Assembly (NCBI GenBank): GCA_002431285.1 | Contig: DJEF01000059.1 | Location: forward strand, 1 to 52,770 | Direction: 5' to 3' | From: Ruminococcaceae bacterium UBA5905 | GTDB lineage: Bacteria > Bacillota > Clostridia > Oscillospirales > Acutalibacteraceae | Length of the DNA: 52,770 bases | Shown here: piece by piece, positions 41,106-48,483 of the stretch | Layout of the letters: every line of letters starts with the position of its first letter | How positions within the stretch are numbered: the first letter of the stretch is position 1 | Made by a program: the position numbers and the translations under genes | Notes under the pieces: model-generated | What the model saw: only the letters and a program-made list of their open reading frames with translations | Database searches by the model: none | Told to the model about the DNA's origin: nothing

Positions 41106-42713
41106 ATGAAGCTGCATTTTTTGGGCGCCGCCCACGAGGTCACCGGCTCCTGCACCCTGCTGGAAACGGCGCAGCACCACATTCTGGTGGACTGCGGCAT
41201 GGAGCAGGGGGCAGACATCTATGAGAACGCCCAGCTGCCGGTGACGCCGGGGGAGCTGGATCTGGTGCTGCTGACCCACGCCCACATTGACCACGCCGGC
41301 AAGCTGCCGCTGCTGGTGAAAAACGGCTACAAAGGCCCCATTTACACCACCGGCGCCACGGCGGAGCTGTGCCGCATTATGCTGATGGACAGCGCCCACA
41401 TACAGGAATTCGAGGCGGAATGGCGCAACCGCAAGGCTAAGCGCAACGGCGGCGAGGAATATACCCCCCTGTATACCGCCGAGGATGTGCAGGCGACGCT
41501 GGCGCTGTTTCAGCCCTGCGATTACGGCAAGGCGTATACGCCGCTGCCGGGGGTGACGGTGCAGTTCACCGACGCGGGGCATCTGCTGGGCTCCGCCAGC
41601 ATTCATATCGCCGTCACCGAGGGTGAGCAGACAGAAACGCTGCTGTTCTCCGGCGATTTGGGCAATGTTCACCGCCCCCTCATCCGGGATCCCCAGACGC
41701 CCCCCGCCGCCGACCGGGTAGTCATCGAAAGCACCTACGGCGACCGGCTCCACGGGGAGCGCCCCGACTATGCCGCCACCCTCACCCGGGTGCTGCAAAG
41801 CACCTTCGATCGGGGCGGCAATGTGGTGATCCCCTGCTTTGCGGTGGGGCGTACTCAGGAGCTGCTGTATCTGCTGCGGCAGATCAAGCGGGACGGCGCC
41901 GTGAAGGGCCATCCGGATTTCCCCGTCTATGTGGACAGTCCTCTGGCGGTGGAGGCCACGAATATTTACGACGGAGATATGGAAGCCTATTATGACGAAG
42001 AAACCCTGACGCTGCGGCAGCGGGGCGAATCCCCCATCCGGTTCCCGGGGCTGGAGCTGTCGGTGACCAGCGACGATTCCCGCCGTATCAATTTTGACCG
42101 CACCCCCAAGGTGATTCTGTCCGCCTCCGGGATGTGCGAGGCGGGGCGTATCCGCCACCATCTCAAGCATAACCTCTGGCGGCCGGAGAGCACCGTCCTG
42201 TTTGTGGGCTATCAGGCGGAGGGGACTCTGGGACGGCAGCTGGTGGAGGGCGCCGCCCGGATCAAGCTGTTCGGCGAGGAAATCCAGGTGCGGGCGCATA
42301 TTGAGACGTTGCAGGGCATCAGCGGCCACGCCGACAAGAATATGCTGCTGGGCTGGCTGAAAAATCTGGAAAACCCGCCCCGGCAGGTGTTCGTCAACCA
42401 CGGCAACGACACGGTGTGCGACAGCTTTGCCGCCGCCGTCACCGAGACGCTGGGCATCCCGGCGGCCGCGCCCTATCCGGGCAGCGTCTATGACCTGTCC
42501 ACCGGCGCGGAGATCGTGCAGGGCAACCGGCAGCCCCTGTCCGCTCGGCGGGCGGCCCCCGGCCGGACGGCGGCTGCGGGGGTATTCCAGCGGCTGCAGG
42601 CGGCCGGGCGGCGGCTGCTGGGCATCATCGAGAAGAATCGAGACGGGGCCAACAAGGATCTGGCGCGGTTCGCCGACCAGATCACCGCCCTGTGCGACAA
42701 ATGGGATCGGTAA
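41106..42713 (+). CDS. MBL-fold beta-CASP metallohydrolase (RNA-processing type)
   Basis: A 535-aa protein. The N-terminal metallo-beta-lactamase core has THAHIDHAG (H58, H60, D62, H63), DAGHLLGSA (third histidine) and FSGDLG; the beta-CASP insert follows from about 210 with VIESTYGDR (motif A-like), SASGMCEAGRIRHHL (motif B) and GHADK (motif C histidine), typical of the CPSF73/YsgF-like exonuclease/endonuclease group. A 55-residue helical, Arg/Ala-rich tail after residue 480 extends beyond the usual length. Its closest bacterial relatives are RNA metallohydrolases. GGAGG lies 9-10 nt before the ATG. The uridine-kinase-like gene follows 14 nt later. Confidence 0.93.
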   Translation: MKLHFLGAAHEVTGSCTLLETAQHHILVDCGMEQGADIYENAQLPVTPGELDLVLLTHAHIDHAGKLPLLVKNGYKGPIYTTGATAELCRIMLMDSAHIQEFEAEWRNRKAKRNGGEEYTPLYTAEDVQATLALFQPCDYGKAYTPLPGVTVQFTDAGHLLGSASIHIAVTEGEQTETLLFSGDLGNVHRPLIRDPQTPPAADRVVIESTYGDRLHGERPDYAATLTRVLQSTFDRGGNVVIPCFAVGRTQELLYLLRQIKRDGAVKGHPDFPVYVDSPLAVEATNIYDGDMEAYYDEETLTLRQRGESPIRFPGLELSVTSDDSRRINFDRTPKVILSASGMCEAGRIRHHLKHNLWRPESTVLFVGYQAEGTLGRQLVEGAARIKLFGEEIQVRAHIETLQGISGHADKNMLLGWLKNLENPPRQVFVNHGNDTVCDSFAAAVTETLGIPAAAPYPGSVYDLSTGAEIVQGNRQPLSARRAAPGRTAAAGVFQRLQAAGRRLLGIIEKNRDGANKDLARFADQITALCDKWDR

Positions 42714-42727
42714 AGGAGAAATACCCG

Positions 42728-43651
42728 ATGAACGTATCCGTACAATCCATCAATACGGCGCTGGCCGCAGGCGCATCGGCCACGATCGCCCGAGCGGACG
42801 CGGCGTATGACGAGCGGCTGGACGCGCTGGCCGCCCGCATCCGGGCGGAGAGCGACCGCTGTCCGCTCCTGCTGCTGGCCGGCCCCTCCGGCTCGGGAAA
42901 AACCACCACCGCTCTGATGCTGGAGCACCGGCTGGACAGCGCCGGGTTCGAGACCCACACCCTGTCCATGGACGACTTTTTCTATCCGCTGTCCCCGGAG
43001 GAGCAGCGACTGGCGGCGGAGGAAAAGCTGGATCTGGAATCCCCCGGACGGGTGGACGCCGCCTTTCTCAACGAGACGCTGCAAAGTCTGCTGGACGGCA
43101 AGCCCACCCCGCTGCCCCATTTCAGCTTCCGCAACAACACCCGCACCCCCTCCGGGGTCACCCTGACCCGCAAGCCGGGGGAGCTGATCATCCTGGAGGG
43201 CATCCACGCCCTCAACCCGGAGGTCATCACCCTGCCGGAGGACTGCACCGCCCGGCTGTATGTGAGCGTGCGCACCCGGCTGGAGGGAGAAAACGGCACG
43301 GTACTGCACCCTAGCCGGGTGCGGCTGCTGCGCCGAATGCTGCGGGATAAACTGTACCGCAGCCGGGATGTGGCGGAGACGCTGAAGATGTTCCGCAGCG
43401 TGCAGCGGGGCGAGGAGCGGTATATCATGCCCTATAAGCACCGCGCCACCTACGAGGTGGACACCTTCTGCCCCTATGAGGTCAGCGTGTATAAAACGCT
43501 GCTGAATGCGGAGCTGCAAGCCCTCGCGGACGCGCCGGAGATCGCGGAGATCACGGCGGTATGGGACACCCTGACGGAGGTCCCGCCGGCGTTGGTGCCG
43601 CCCCGCGCCCTCATCCGGGAATTCATCGGCGACAGCGTTTTTTATCGGTGA
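42728..43651 (+). CDS. Uridine kinase/phosphoribulokinase-family P-loop kinase
   Basis: A 307-aa kinase. After an N-terminal 45-residue extension the P-loop is GPSGSGKTT (52-60), followed by LSMDDFFYPL (acidic substrate loop), ELIILEGIHALNPE (Walker B) and RLLRRMLRDKLYRSRDVAETL (lid arginines). Length and the ALIREFIGDSVFY ending fit the clostridial 'nucleoside kinase' group that is often fused to a threonyl-tRNA-synthetase-like domain; here that domain is missing. It likely phosphorylates uridine or a similar nucleoside. AAAGGAG precedes the ATG. The gene is in an operon with the metallohydrolase. Its last codons lie in an inverted repeat. Confidence 0.88.
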   Translation: MNVSVQSINTALAAGASATIARADAAYDERLDALAARIRAESDRCPLLLLAGPSGSGKTTTALMLEHRLDSAGFETHTLSMDDFFYPLSPEEQRLAAEEKLDLESPGRVDAAFLNETLQSLLDGKPTPLPHFSFRNNTRTPSGVTLTRKPGELIILEGIHALNPEVITLPEDCTARLYVSVRTRLEGENGTVLHPSRVRLLRRMLRDKLYRSRDVAETLKMFRSVQRGEERYIMPYKHRATYEVDTFCPYEVSVYKTLLNAELQALADAPEIAEITAVWDTLTEVPPALVPPRALIREFIGDSVFYR

Positions 43652-43680
43652 GACGATACCGCCCCACCGATAAAAAACGC
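43635..43680. repeat. Perfect 16-bp inverted repeat covering the kinase stop codon
   Basis: GCGTTTTTTATCGGTG (43635-43650) and its exact complement (43665-43680) flank a 14-nt loop. The TGA at 43649-43651 sits at the top of the left arm. The arms carry their own T6 and A6 runs, so it is not a standard terminator, although a stable mRNA hairpin is certain. A second inverted repeat with 12-bp arms (ATGGCCGTCCGC) follows at 43709-43747. Confidence 0.85.
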
Positions 43681-43840
43681 CCCGGTGGAGGACTCTCCCG
43701 CCGGTAGAATGGCCGTCCGCTCCTGCGCTGCAAGGGCGGACGGCCATGGTATATTCTGCCACCCGCCGCCCCGGTCGAGCGCCCCGGTCGGTTTCTACCG
43801 GGTGAAACGGGATGGTAGAGGGATGGGGGACGGCGGTAGG

Positions 43841-43869
43841 TTGCTTTCTCCCGGATATCCTGCTATGCT
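43841..43869 (+). promoter_or_regulatory. Promoter upstream of degV
   Basis: TTGCTT (43841-43846), 17 nt, TATGCT (43864-43869), with TGC before the -10 hexamer. The start near 43876 is 4 nt before a terminator-like hairpin. Confidence 0.6.
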
Positions 43870-43879
43870 GGTTCTATCG

Positions 43880-43908
43880 GGGACGGCCGTGAGCCGTCCC
43901 GCCGTTTT
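43880..43908 (+). terminator. Terminator-like hairpin in the degV leader
   Basis: An 8-bp stem GGGACGGC/GCCGTCCC with a 5-nt loop, then GCCG and five T. It lies about 70 nt before the degV ATG and directly after the promoter. It may end readthrough from the kinase operon or act as an attenuator. Confidence 0.65.
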
Positions 43909-43978
43909 TCGATCCGCTGCAGGATGCCGCAGTCGTTTATCCGCCGATCACTGATGTGTTATATAAGGAGCGATACCG

Positions 43979-44854
43979 ATGATTCGTTTGTTTACCGATT
44001 CTTCCGCCAATCTGCCCGCCGACATGGCGCGGCGGCAGGCCGTCACCGTCATTCCCTTCACCTATACGCTGGACGGGCAGGAGGGGGATCCGCTGGACCG
44101 GACCTTTGACGGACAGGCCTTCTACGGAGCCATGCGCGCCGGCGCGGAGGTCAAGACCTCCATGGTGAATACGACCACCTTTACGGAATATTTTGAGGGA
44201 GCGCTGCGGGACGGGGACGATGTGCTGTATATCGGCATCTCCGGCGGCATCAGCGGCACCATGCACGCCGCCCGGCTGGCGGCGGAGGAGCTGCGGGAGC
44301 AATATCCCCAGCGGCGGATTGAAATCGTCGATTCTCTGGGGGCTTCGCTGGGCGAGGGAATGCTGGTGCTGGAGGCCGCCGCCCGCATTCACCACGGCGA
44401 CGATCTGACGGACATCGCCCGGCGCGCCCGGCGGCACATCCGGCTGGTATGCCAGTGCTTCACCGTGGACGATCTGCGGTATCTGAAAAAGAGCGGCCGC
44501 GTCTCCGGCGCGGCGGCATTTGTGGGCGGTGTGCTGGGCATCCGCCCGGTGCTGGTGGGCGATCCCGAGGGACACATCGTCATGTCCGCCAAGGTGCGGG
44601 GCGCCCATCCGGTGCTGGACGCGCTGGCGGAGCGGTATGACCGGCTGGTGCTGAAACGCTCCGCCCCCATCGGCATCGCCCATGCGGACAACGAGGGCGG
44701 CGTGCGGTATCTGCTGAAGAAGCTGCGGGAAAAGGGGTTCACCGGCGAGGATATCACCGTCTGCTATGAGCCGGTCACCGGCTCCCATGTGGGTCCCGGC
44801 GCGGTGGCGCTGTTCTTTTTCGGCAAGGATCGACGGCTTTTGCTGCCAGTGTGA
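43979..44854 (+). CDS. DegV family fatty-acid-binding protein
   Basis: DegV/FakB proteins bind a fatty acid and present it to the kinase FakA for phosphorylation and entry into phospholipid synthesis. The 291-aa product has the N-terminal TDSSANLP, the conserved KTSMVNTTTF (usually KTSQPS/T), GISGGISGT and the late PVTGSHVGPGAVALFF. The KTS motif has Met-Val after TS where Gln-Pro is common. AAGGAG lies 8 nt before the ATG. Identity of the fatty acid cannot be read. Confidence 0.95.
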   Translation: MIRLFTDSSANLPADMARRQAVTVIPFTYTLDGQEGDPLDRTFDGQAFYGAMRAGAEVKTSMVNTTTFTEYFEGALRDGDDVLYIGISGGISGTMHAARLAAEELREQYPQRRIEIVDSLGASLGEGMLVLEAAARIHHGDDLTDIARRARRHIRLVCQCFTVDDLRYLKKSGRVSGAAAFVGGVLGIRPVLVGDPEGHIVMSAKVRGAHPVLDALAERYDRLVLKRSAPIGIAHADNEGGVRYLLKKLREKGFTGEDITVCYEPVTGSHVGPGAVALFFFGKDRRLLLPV

Positions 44855-44884
44855 AAGACCGGCCGGAAACGCCCTCCGCCGCCC

Positions 44885-44913
44885 TTGACAGCGATTGCAA
44901 CCCATGGTAAAAT
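44885..44913 (+). promoter_or_regulatory. Strong sigma-A promoter before the Cys/His-Lys/Ala protein gene
   Basis: TTGACA (44885-44890), 17 nt, TAAAAT (44908-44913), with TGG just before the -10. The leader to the ATG at 45081 is about 160 nt, long for a small gene. Confidence 0.8.
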
Positions 44914-45080
44914 GACTATATTCCATAGACAAAGCAAGCGGGATATGATCATTTCCCCCGACCGGGCGCGGGAGGGAATTTTCGCTTTGACCGTCGGGAC
45001 GCAGACCTGCGGCCTCACAGCGGAACAAACCGGGCAATGGGGGCTGGTTGCTTTGTTCATTCTGAAGGAGGGTTTTGCAT

Positions 45081-45383
45081 ATGGCACTCACGAAAAAGCA
45101 AAAAGAACTGGACGAAATGAAATGGTTCAAGAGCGAGGAAGTGGGGCACGATGCCTGCGGCACATTCGATTTCTGCGCCGCCTGCGACAAGTCGCTGGAG
45201 AACCCCTGTGATCACGCGTACCACAAGACCTACGGACTGCCCAAGGCAAAGAAGGCGGCGCAGCCGGCCGAAAAGAAGCCCGCCACCAAAAAGAGCGCAC
45301 CGAAAAAACCGGCCTCCAAGAAATCCGCTCCCGCCAAATCTGCCCCCGCCAAAGCGGATGGCAAATTCACGGAAAAGGCCTAA
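45081..45383 (+). CDS. Small protein with Cys/His cluster and histone-H1-like tail (100 aa)
   Basis: The family is not recognised. Residues 1-52 contain H23, C26, C32, C35, C43, H45 and H48 (FDFCAACDK and NPCDHAYHK), enough for a zinc site. Residues 53-100 are almost only Lys, Ala, Pro and Ser in repeating KKPA/KKSAPAK units, like the C-terminal tail of histone H1 or of bacterial H1-like proteins, and would bind DNA or RNA non-specifically. GAAGGAGG precedes the ATG at good spacing. It is monocistronic, with a strong promoter and terminator. A role in nucleoid or spore DNA packing is possible but not shown. Confidence 0.85.
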   Translation: MALTKKQKELDEMKWFKSEEVGHDACGTFDFCAACDKSLENPCDHAYHKTYGLPKAKKAAQPAEKKPATKKSAPKKPASKKSAPAKSAPAKADGKFTEKA

Positions 45384-45405
45384 AACGTATCGCATAACAT
45401 AGCAT

Positions 45406-45457
45406 TCCCCCGCAGCCGTGCAGGCATGGATACCTGCGCCGCCGCGGGGGATTTTTT
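45406..45457 (+). terminator. Terminator of the histone-H1-like gene
   Basis: An outer CCCCCGC/GCGGGGG stem with an inner GCAGG/CCTGC stem, followed by seven T. Confidence 0.95.
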
Positions 45458-45580
45458 TGTTTTGCGGCAGCGTGTTTGCGAAAAAGCGGCGACCGCGCCC
45501 GACGGTAACAGGGCGAGCGGACAAGCGGGCGGTTGACAGCAGATCAGCCGACAGTACCCATTGGGCAGCAAGCGGCCGCA

Positions 45581-45886
45581 TTACGGCTGCGACTCGCCCC
45601 GGTTGGCGGCATAAAACTCGTTGACCAGCCGGGTCAGCGCCTGAATCTGGCTCTCCGTCAGCCCGTCCACCCGAATGGTCTTGTCCGTATCCAGCCCCAG
45701 CAGATAGTCGGTGGATACGTGGAATTCCCGGGCGTATTTGATGAGCATATCCAGACTGACCGGGCGGGCGTCCGTCTCATAGGCGGAGATGATGGATTTT
45801 TTCACCCATAACCGTCCCGCCAGCTGTGCCTGTGTCAGGTTTTTCGATAGGCGCAGCTCCTTGGCGATCTCCGAAAAGTCCCGCAT
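45581..45886 (-). CDS. Xre-family HTH repressor
   Basis: A 101-aa regulator with an Xre HTH at residues 5-62 (LRLSKNLTQAQLAGRLWVKKSIISAYE, then STDYLLGLD) and a short helical tail for dimerisation. It is divergent from the three membrane-protein genes starting at 46031, and the 144-nt gap holds three copies of TTTGTGGA, one near its own start. It is therefore the likely regulator of both directions. GAGAGGA lies upstream of the ATG. Confidence 0.93.
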   Translation of the reverse strand: MRDFSEIAKELRLSKNLTQAQLAGRLWVKKSIISAYETDARPVSLDMLIKYAREFHVSTDYLLGLDTDKTIRVDGLTESQIQALTRLVNEFYAANRGESQP

Positions 45887-45900
45887 TCCGTGTCATCCTC

Positions 45901-45973
45901 TCCACAAATATGAGACTATCATAACAGTAAAATACGCGTTTTTGTGGAATTGAGTATTGACATTTGTGGAATT
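45901..45973. promoter_or_regulatory. Three TTTGTGGA operator-like boxes in the divergent promoter
   Basis: TTTGTGGAATT occurs at 45941-45951 and 45963-45973, 22 bp apart (two helical turns); an inverted ATTTGTGGA is at 45901-45909. The copy at 45963 fills the spacer between the -35 and -10 elements of the + strand promoter, a position where binding would block RNA polymerase. The inverted copy overlaps the leader of the Xre gene. Confidence 0.75.
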
Positions 45974-45985
45974 TAATGGTAGGAT
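45957..45985 (+). promoter_or_regulatory. Promoter of the SHOCT membrane-protein operon
   Basis: TTGACA (45957-45962), 17 nt, TAGGAT (45980-45985), with TGG just before the -10 hexamer. One operator-like box lies within the spacer. Confidence 0.75.
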
Positions 45986-46030
45986 ACGGATGACAGGTAA
46001 TTTGTCAATAACTTTTGAGGAGGAATACAA

Positions 46031-46363
46031 ATGGATGTGAATGAATGGATCGGGTATCTTGTATTTTCGTTGGTTCTGGCTGCGGGGCTGGGACTGATTC
46101 CGGCAACCATAGCGCAGAAAAAAGGATATAGCTTCGGGCTTTGGTGGTTCTATGGCTGGATGCTGTTCATCGTAGCAATTATCCACGTCAATTTGATTGA
46201 GGATAAAACCCAGCCGAAGATGCCGCCCTACGTCTACGGCGCTCCGTCCGCTGCCCCCTCCGCCGCCGATGAACTGAAAAAGTACAAAGACCTCTACGAC
46301 CAGGGCGCAATCACCGAAATGGAATTTCAGCAGATGAAAGCGCAGCTGCTGAAACAGATTTGA
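46031..46363 (+). CDS. Membrane protein with C-terminal SHOCT module (110 aa)
   Basis: Two membrane helices (about 7-28 and 38-55), separated by a short loop AQKKGYSFGLW, then a Pro/Ala-rich linker and a SHOCT module (about 80-108: LKKYKDLYDQGAITEMEFQQMKAQLL). The N-terminal part resembles small phospholipase-D-nuclease-N-like or superinfection-exclusion-type membrane proteins only loosely. SHOCT is a short helical oligomerisation motif found at the ends of many proteins. AGGAGG lies before the ATG. First gene of a three-gene operon. Confidence 0.85.
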   Translation: MDVNEWIGYLVFSLVLAAGLGLIPATIAQKKGYSFGLWWFYGWMLFIVAIIHVNLIEDKTQPKMPPYVYGAPSAAPSAADELKKYKDLYDQGAITEMEFQQMKAQLLKQI

Positions 46364-46377
46364 GAGGGGTGAATACA

Positions 46378-47034
46378 ATGGAATCGACGACAAATAGAAA
46401 AGGAGCACTCTCGATCATTGCCGGAATTGGTTTGATTCTATTAGCGATAGTTCTCTTTATTCAAAACGGTACGGACGACGTATACCTTTTAGCCTTAGCC
46501 GCCCTTACGGCTGCCTATGGAATTTTTCTGATCGTGCAGCGAAAAGGTCTGGCATTTTCCGTCGCCAGCTTTGCATACAGCGGAGTAATTCTGGGACATT
46601 ATGCTTACCGCATCGCAGACAGCATATACCACCATGATTATTTGTGGTCAACTCTCCAATCAAAAGGCCAATATATTGTTGCTTACATGGATTTGAATTC
46701 AATAATTTCTTCTATAGAGAATTTGGAGAAAATCACTGCCGAGTATAAGTTCCTTTTGGTGATCGGAGTTATATCCTTTGTCACTCTATTGCTTTTACAG
46801 GCCCTGCGTTATGCGGGAAATACCCGTTTGGCGGATACTATATCTACATTCGTTTGGTTCATTCCCAGTGTTCTCTATGGTATATATCTGGTTTGGCTGT
46901 TTGTACGATACCCTGATATCAACGATGCGGTCATTATTGTTTTTCAGATCGTCATCTTTTTCCTGCTCGGTTTATGGCTGAAGGGCACCCGGAACCGCGC
47001 TACGACCAACCCTACAAATCCTGCAGACGAATGA
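46378..47034 (+). CDS. Membrane protein of unknown function (218 aa)
   Basis: The family is not recognised. Five to six membrane helices (about 12-35, 38-52, 60-78, 122-142, 154-176, 182-202) are interrupted by a soluble loop of about 40 residues in the middle (HHDYLWSTLQSKGQYIV... SSIENLEKI). There is no SHOCT module, unlike its two operon neighbours; it ends in a Thr/Asn/Pro tail. GC content is clearly lower than in the flanking genome. GAGGGG lies 8-10 nt before the ATG. It starts 14 nt after the preceding gene. Confidence 0.85.
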   Translation: MESTTNRKGALSIIAGIGLILLAIVLFIQNGTDDVYLLALAALTAAYGIFLIVQRKGLAFSVASFAYSGVILGHYAYRIADSIYHHDYLWSTLQSKGQYIVAYMDLNSIISSIENLEKITAEYKFLLVIGVISFVTLLLLQALRYAGNTRLADTISTFVWFIPSVLYGIYLVWLFVRYPDINDAVIIVFQIVIFFLLGLWLKGTRNRATTNPTNPADE

Positions 47035-47045
47035 GGGGCGAGTAA

Positions 47046-47888
47046 ATGGAATCGAAAAAGCGACGTGTATACGCTATTATTGCAGGCGTGTGTTTTATTG
47101 TTGCCGGTGTGCTGGAGGGAATACAGACTGCTATAGATGTAAAACATACTATCAAATACATCCATTCTGACAAATACCTTCATTCTGGCTCTGACTTTTT
47201 CTACCAAACTTCCGGCTTTCTCGGCTTTTTTGTAGCAATCATTTCAATAGTCTTTGGCATCGTATGGTTATTAAAGAAAAAGAGGCTGGCTTTTTGGATT
47301 GTCGGATGGGTATATTGTGCCGTTTGCGCTGTGGATGCTATTGTTGCCATGAGACTACCTCTGTTATCAATTAGATATTCAACTGGATATTCAACCGAGT
47401 TATATATGCGTGAGCTTGCTGGGGTGATAAGCCCCATAGGTAAAATTATCGTTTCTCTGTTATTTCTATCAATTCTCGTGTTACCCAGAATAGGTATAGG
47501 TCAAAAACCTATTGTCAGTCTTAAAACACGATTCAGACATATTTATTACATAACTCCGGCTTTGTTAAGTTTTCTAACCGTAGGCGCTTATATCCTATTT
47601 CGCGGTAATCTGCGTTCTTTTAGATATTGGCTTTATTATCCTACTTCTGCTATTATTGGATATCTTTTTGTTACAGCCGCCTTGCTTATGGGGTGCCTTT
47701 GGCTCAAAGACTGCGATACGCGCATATTTAATACGCCCATATTCCAAAAGAAAGCCCCCATCCCCGCTCCTGCAGCACCGTTGATCGGGCGGGCGGAGCG
47801 CCTGCAGCAATATAAAGACCTGCTGGATGCCGGTGTGCTGACGCAGGCGGAATTTGACGCCAAAAAAGCGGAAATTCTTCATTTATAA
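47046..47888 (+). CDS. Membrane protein with C-terminal SHOCT module (280 aa)
   Basis: About six membrane helices (9-28, 55-78, 82-102, 125-145, 165-185, 195-215), a linker, and a SHOCT module at 250-280 (LQQYKDLLDAGVLTQAEFDAKKAEIL). The start MESKKRRVYAIIAGVCFIVAGVLEG parallels that of the preceding protein (MESTTNRKGALSIIAGIGLILLA), which suggests that the two arose by duplication. The 5' two-thirds are AT-rich and the SHOCT-coding end is GC-rich like the host genome. GAGGGG lies upstream of the ATG; gap to the previous gene is 11 nt. Confidence 0.87.
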   Translation: MESKKRRVYAIIAGVCFIVAGVLEGIQTAIDVKHTIKYIHSDKYLHSGSDFFYQTSGFLGFFVAIISIVFGIVWLLKKKRLAFWIVGWVYCAVCAVDAIVAMRLPLLSIRYSTGYSTELYMRELAGVISPIGKIIVSLLFLSILVLPRIGIGQKPIVSLKTRFRHIYYITPALLSFLTVGAYILFRGNLRSFRYWLYYPTSAIIGYLFVTAALLMGCLWLKDCDTRIFNTPIFQKKAPIPAPAAPLIGRAERLQQYKDLLDAGVLTQAEFDAKKAEILHL

Positions 47889-47907
47889 ATGAAAGGAGGA
47901 CGCACCG

Positions 47908-48081
47908 ATGACCCATTCACCTGAACCGGAAATGCTGGGCACGGCCGCCGCAGCGGAACGCTGGGGTGTCTCCAAGTCCACCGTGCAGCGCTGGTGCCGG
48001 GAGGGGAAAATTCCCGGGGCTGTGCAGGATGCGCCCGGACGCCCCTGGCACATTCCCGGCGACGCCTGCCGCCCCAACTAA
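47908..48081 (+). CDS. Small helix-turn-helix protein (57 aa), excisionase-like
   Basis: A 57-aa protein with one DNA-binding HTH of the MerR/excisionase type: MLGTAAAAERWGVSKSTVQR followed by a short wing with GRPWHIP. It resembles stand-alone HTH_17-type proteins. AAAGGAGG lies 7 nt before the ATG and the gap to the previous gene is 19 nt, so it looks like the last gene of the SHOCT operon. It could be an accessory regulator or a leftover of the element that brought the operon. Confidence 0.82.
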   Translation: MTHSPEPEMLGTAAAAERWGVSKSTVQRWCREGKIPGAVQDAPGRPWHIPGDACRPN

Positions 48082-48139
48082 GCCGCCCCCAACTGAACCG
48101 GCCGCGCACATTCTGCCCGGCATCCCAACCGCAAAATTT

Positions 48140-48196
48140 CAAAGCCCCGGCCGCTGGCACAGCTCTCCGCTGTGAACCCAGCCGCCGGGGCTTTTT
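48140..48196 (+). terminator. Terminator of the SHOCT operon
   Basis: A long stem (AAAGCCCCGGC outside with GCCGGGGCTTT, CACAG/CTGTG inside) followed by a T run. From here to 48483 I see no gene; open frames there are chance frames. Confidence 0.9.
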
Positions 48197-48483
48197 CATC
48201 TGTTCCGGATAAAACCGGCAGGATATGATCGCTGCCGAAGCGACAGATTCTCCTCTGGCTTGTCCACACGGGATCGCCGCCTGTCCCCGTCGGGCGACGG
48301 CGCCCATACAGCCGCATTGCCGGACCTTTCGATGCCCGAAACGGAAACCGTCTTTCCGCAGCCAACCGAAAACCCCTCGGCAAAGCCGCGCGCCTTTCGC
48401 TGCGGAGCGCCGGGCCCAAGCCACGCGAACGGACTCTGCGCGGAGGGCCCACCGGCGGGACTCACCGCCGGGGAACGCGCCGG

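Noticed and set aside
45581..48081. Toxin-antitoxin or known phage-defence system
   Set aside because: None of the membrane proteins shows a recognised toxin, nuclease, NTPase or defence domain; only novelty, not function, can be claimed.
48197..48483. Minus-strand frames running over the terminator of the SHOCT operon
   Set aside because: They cross a clear terminator and the small HTH gene and are very rich in arginine and glycine.
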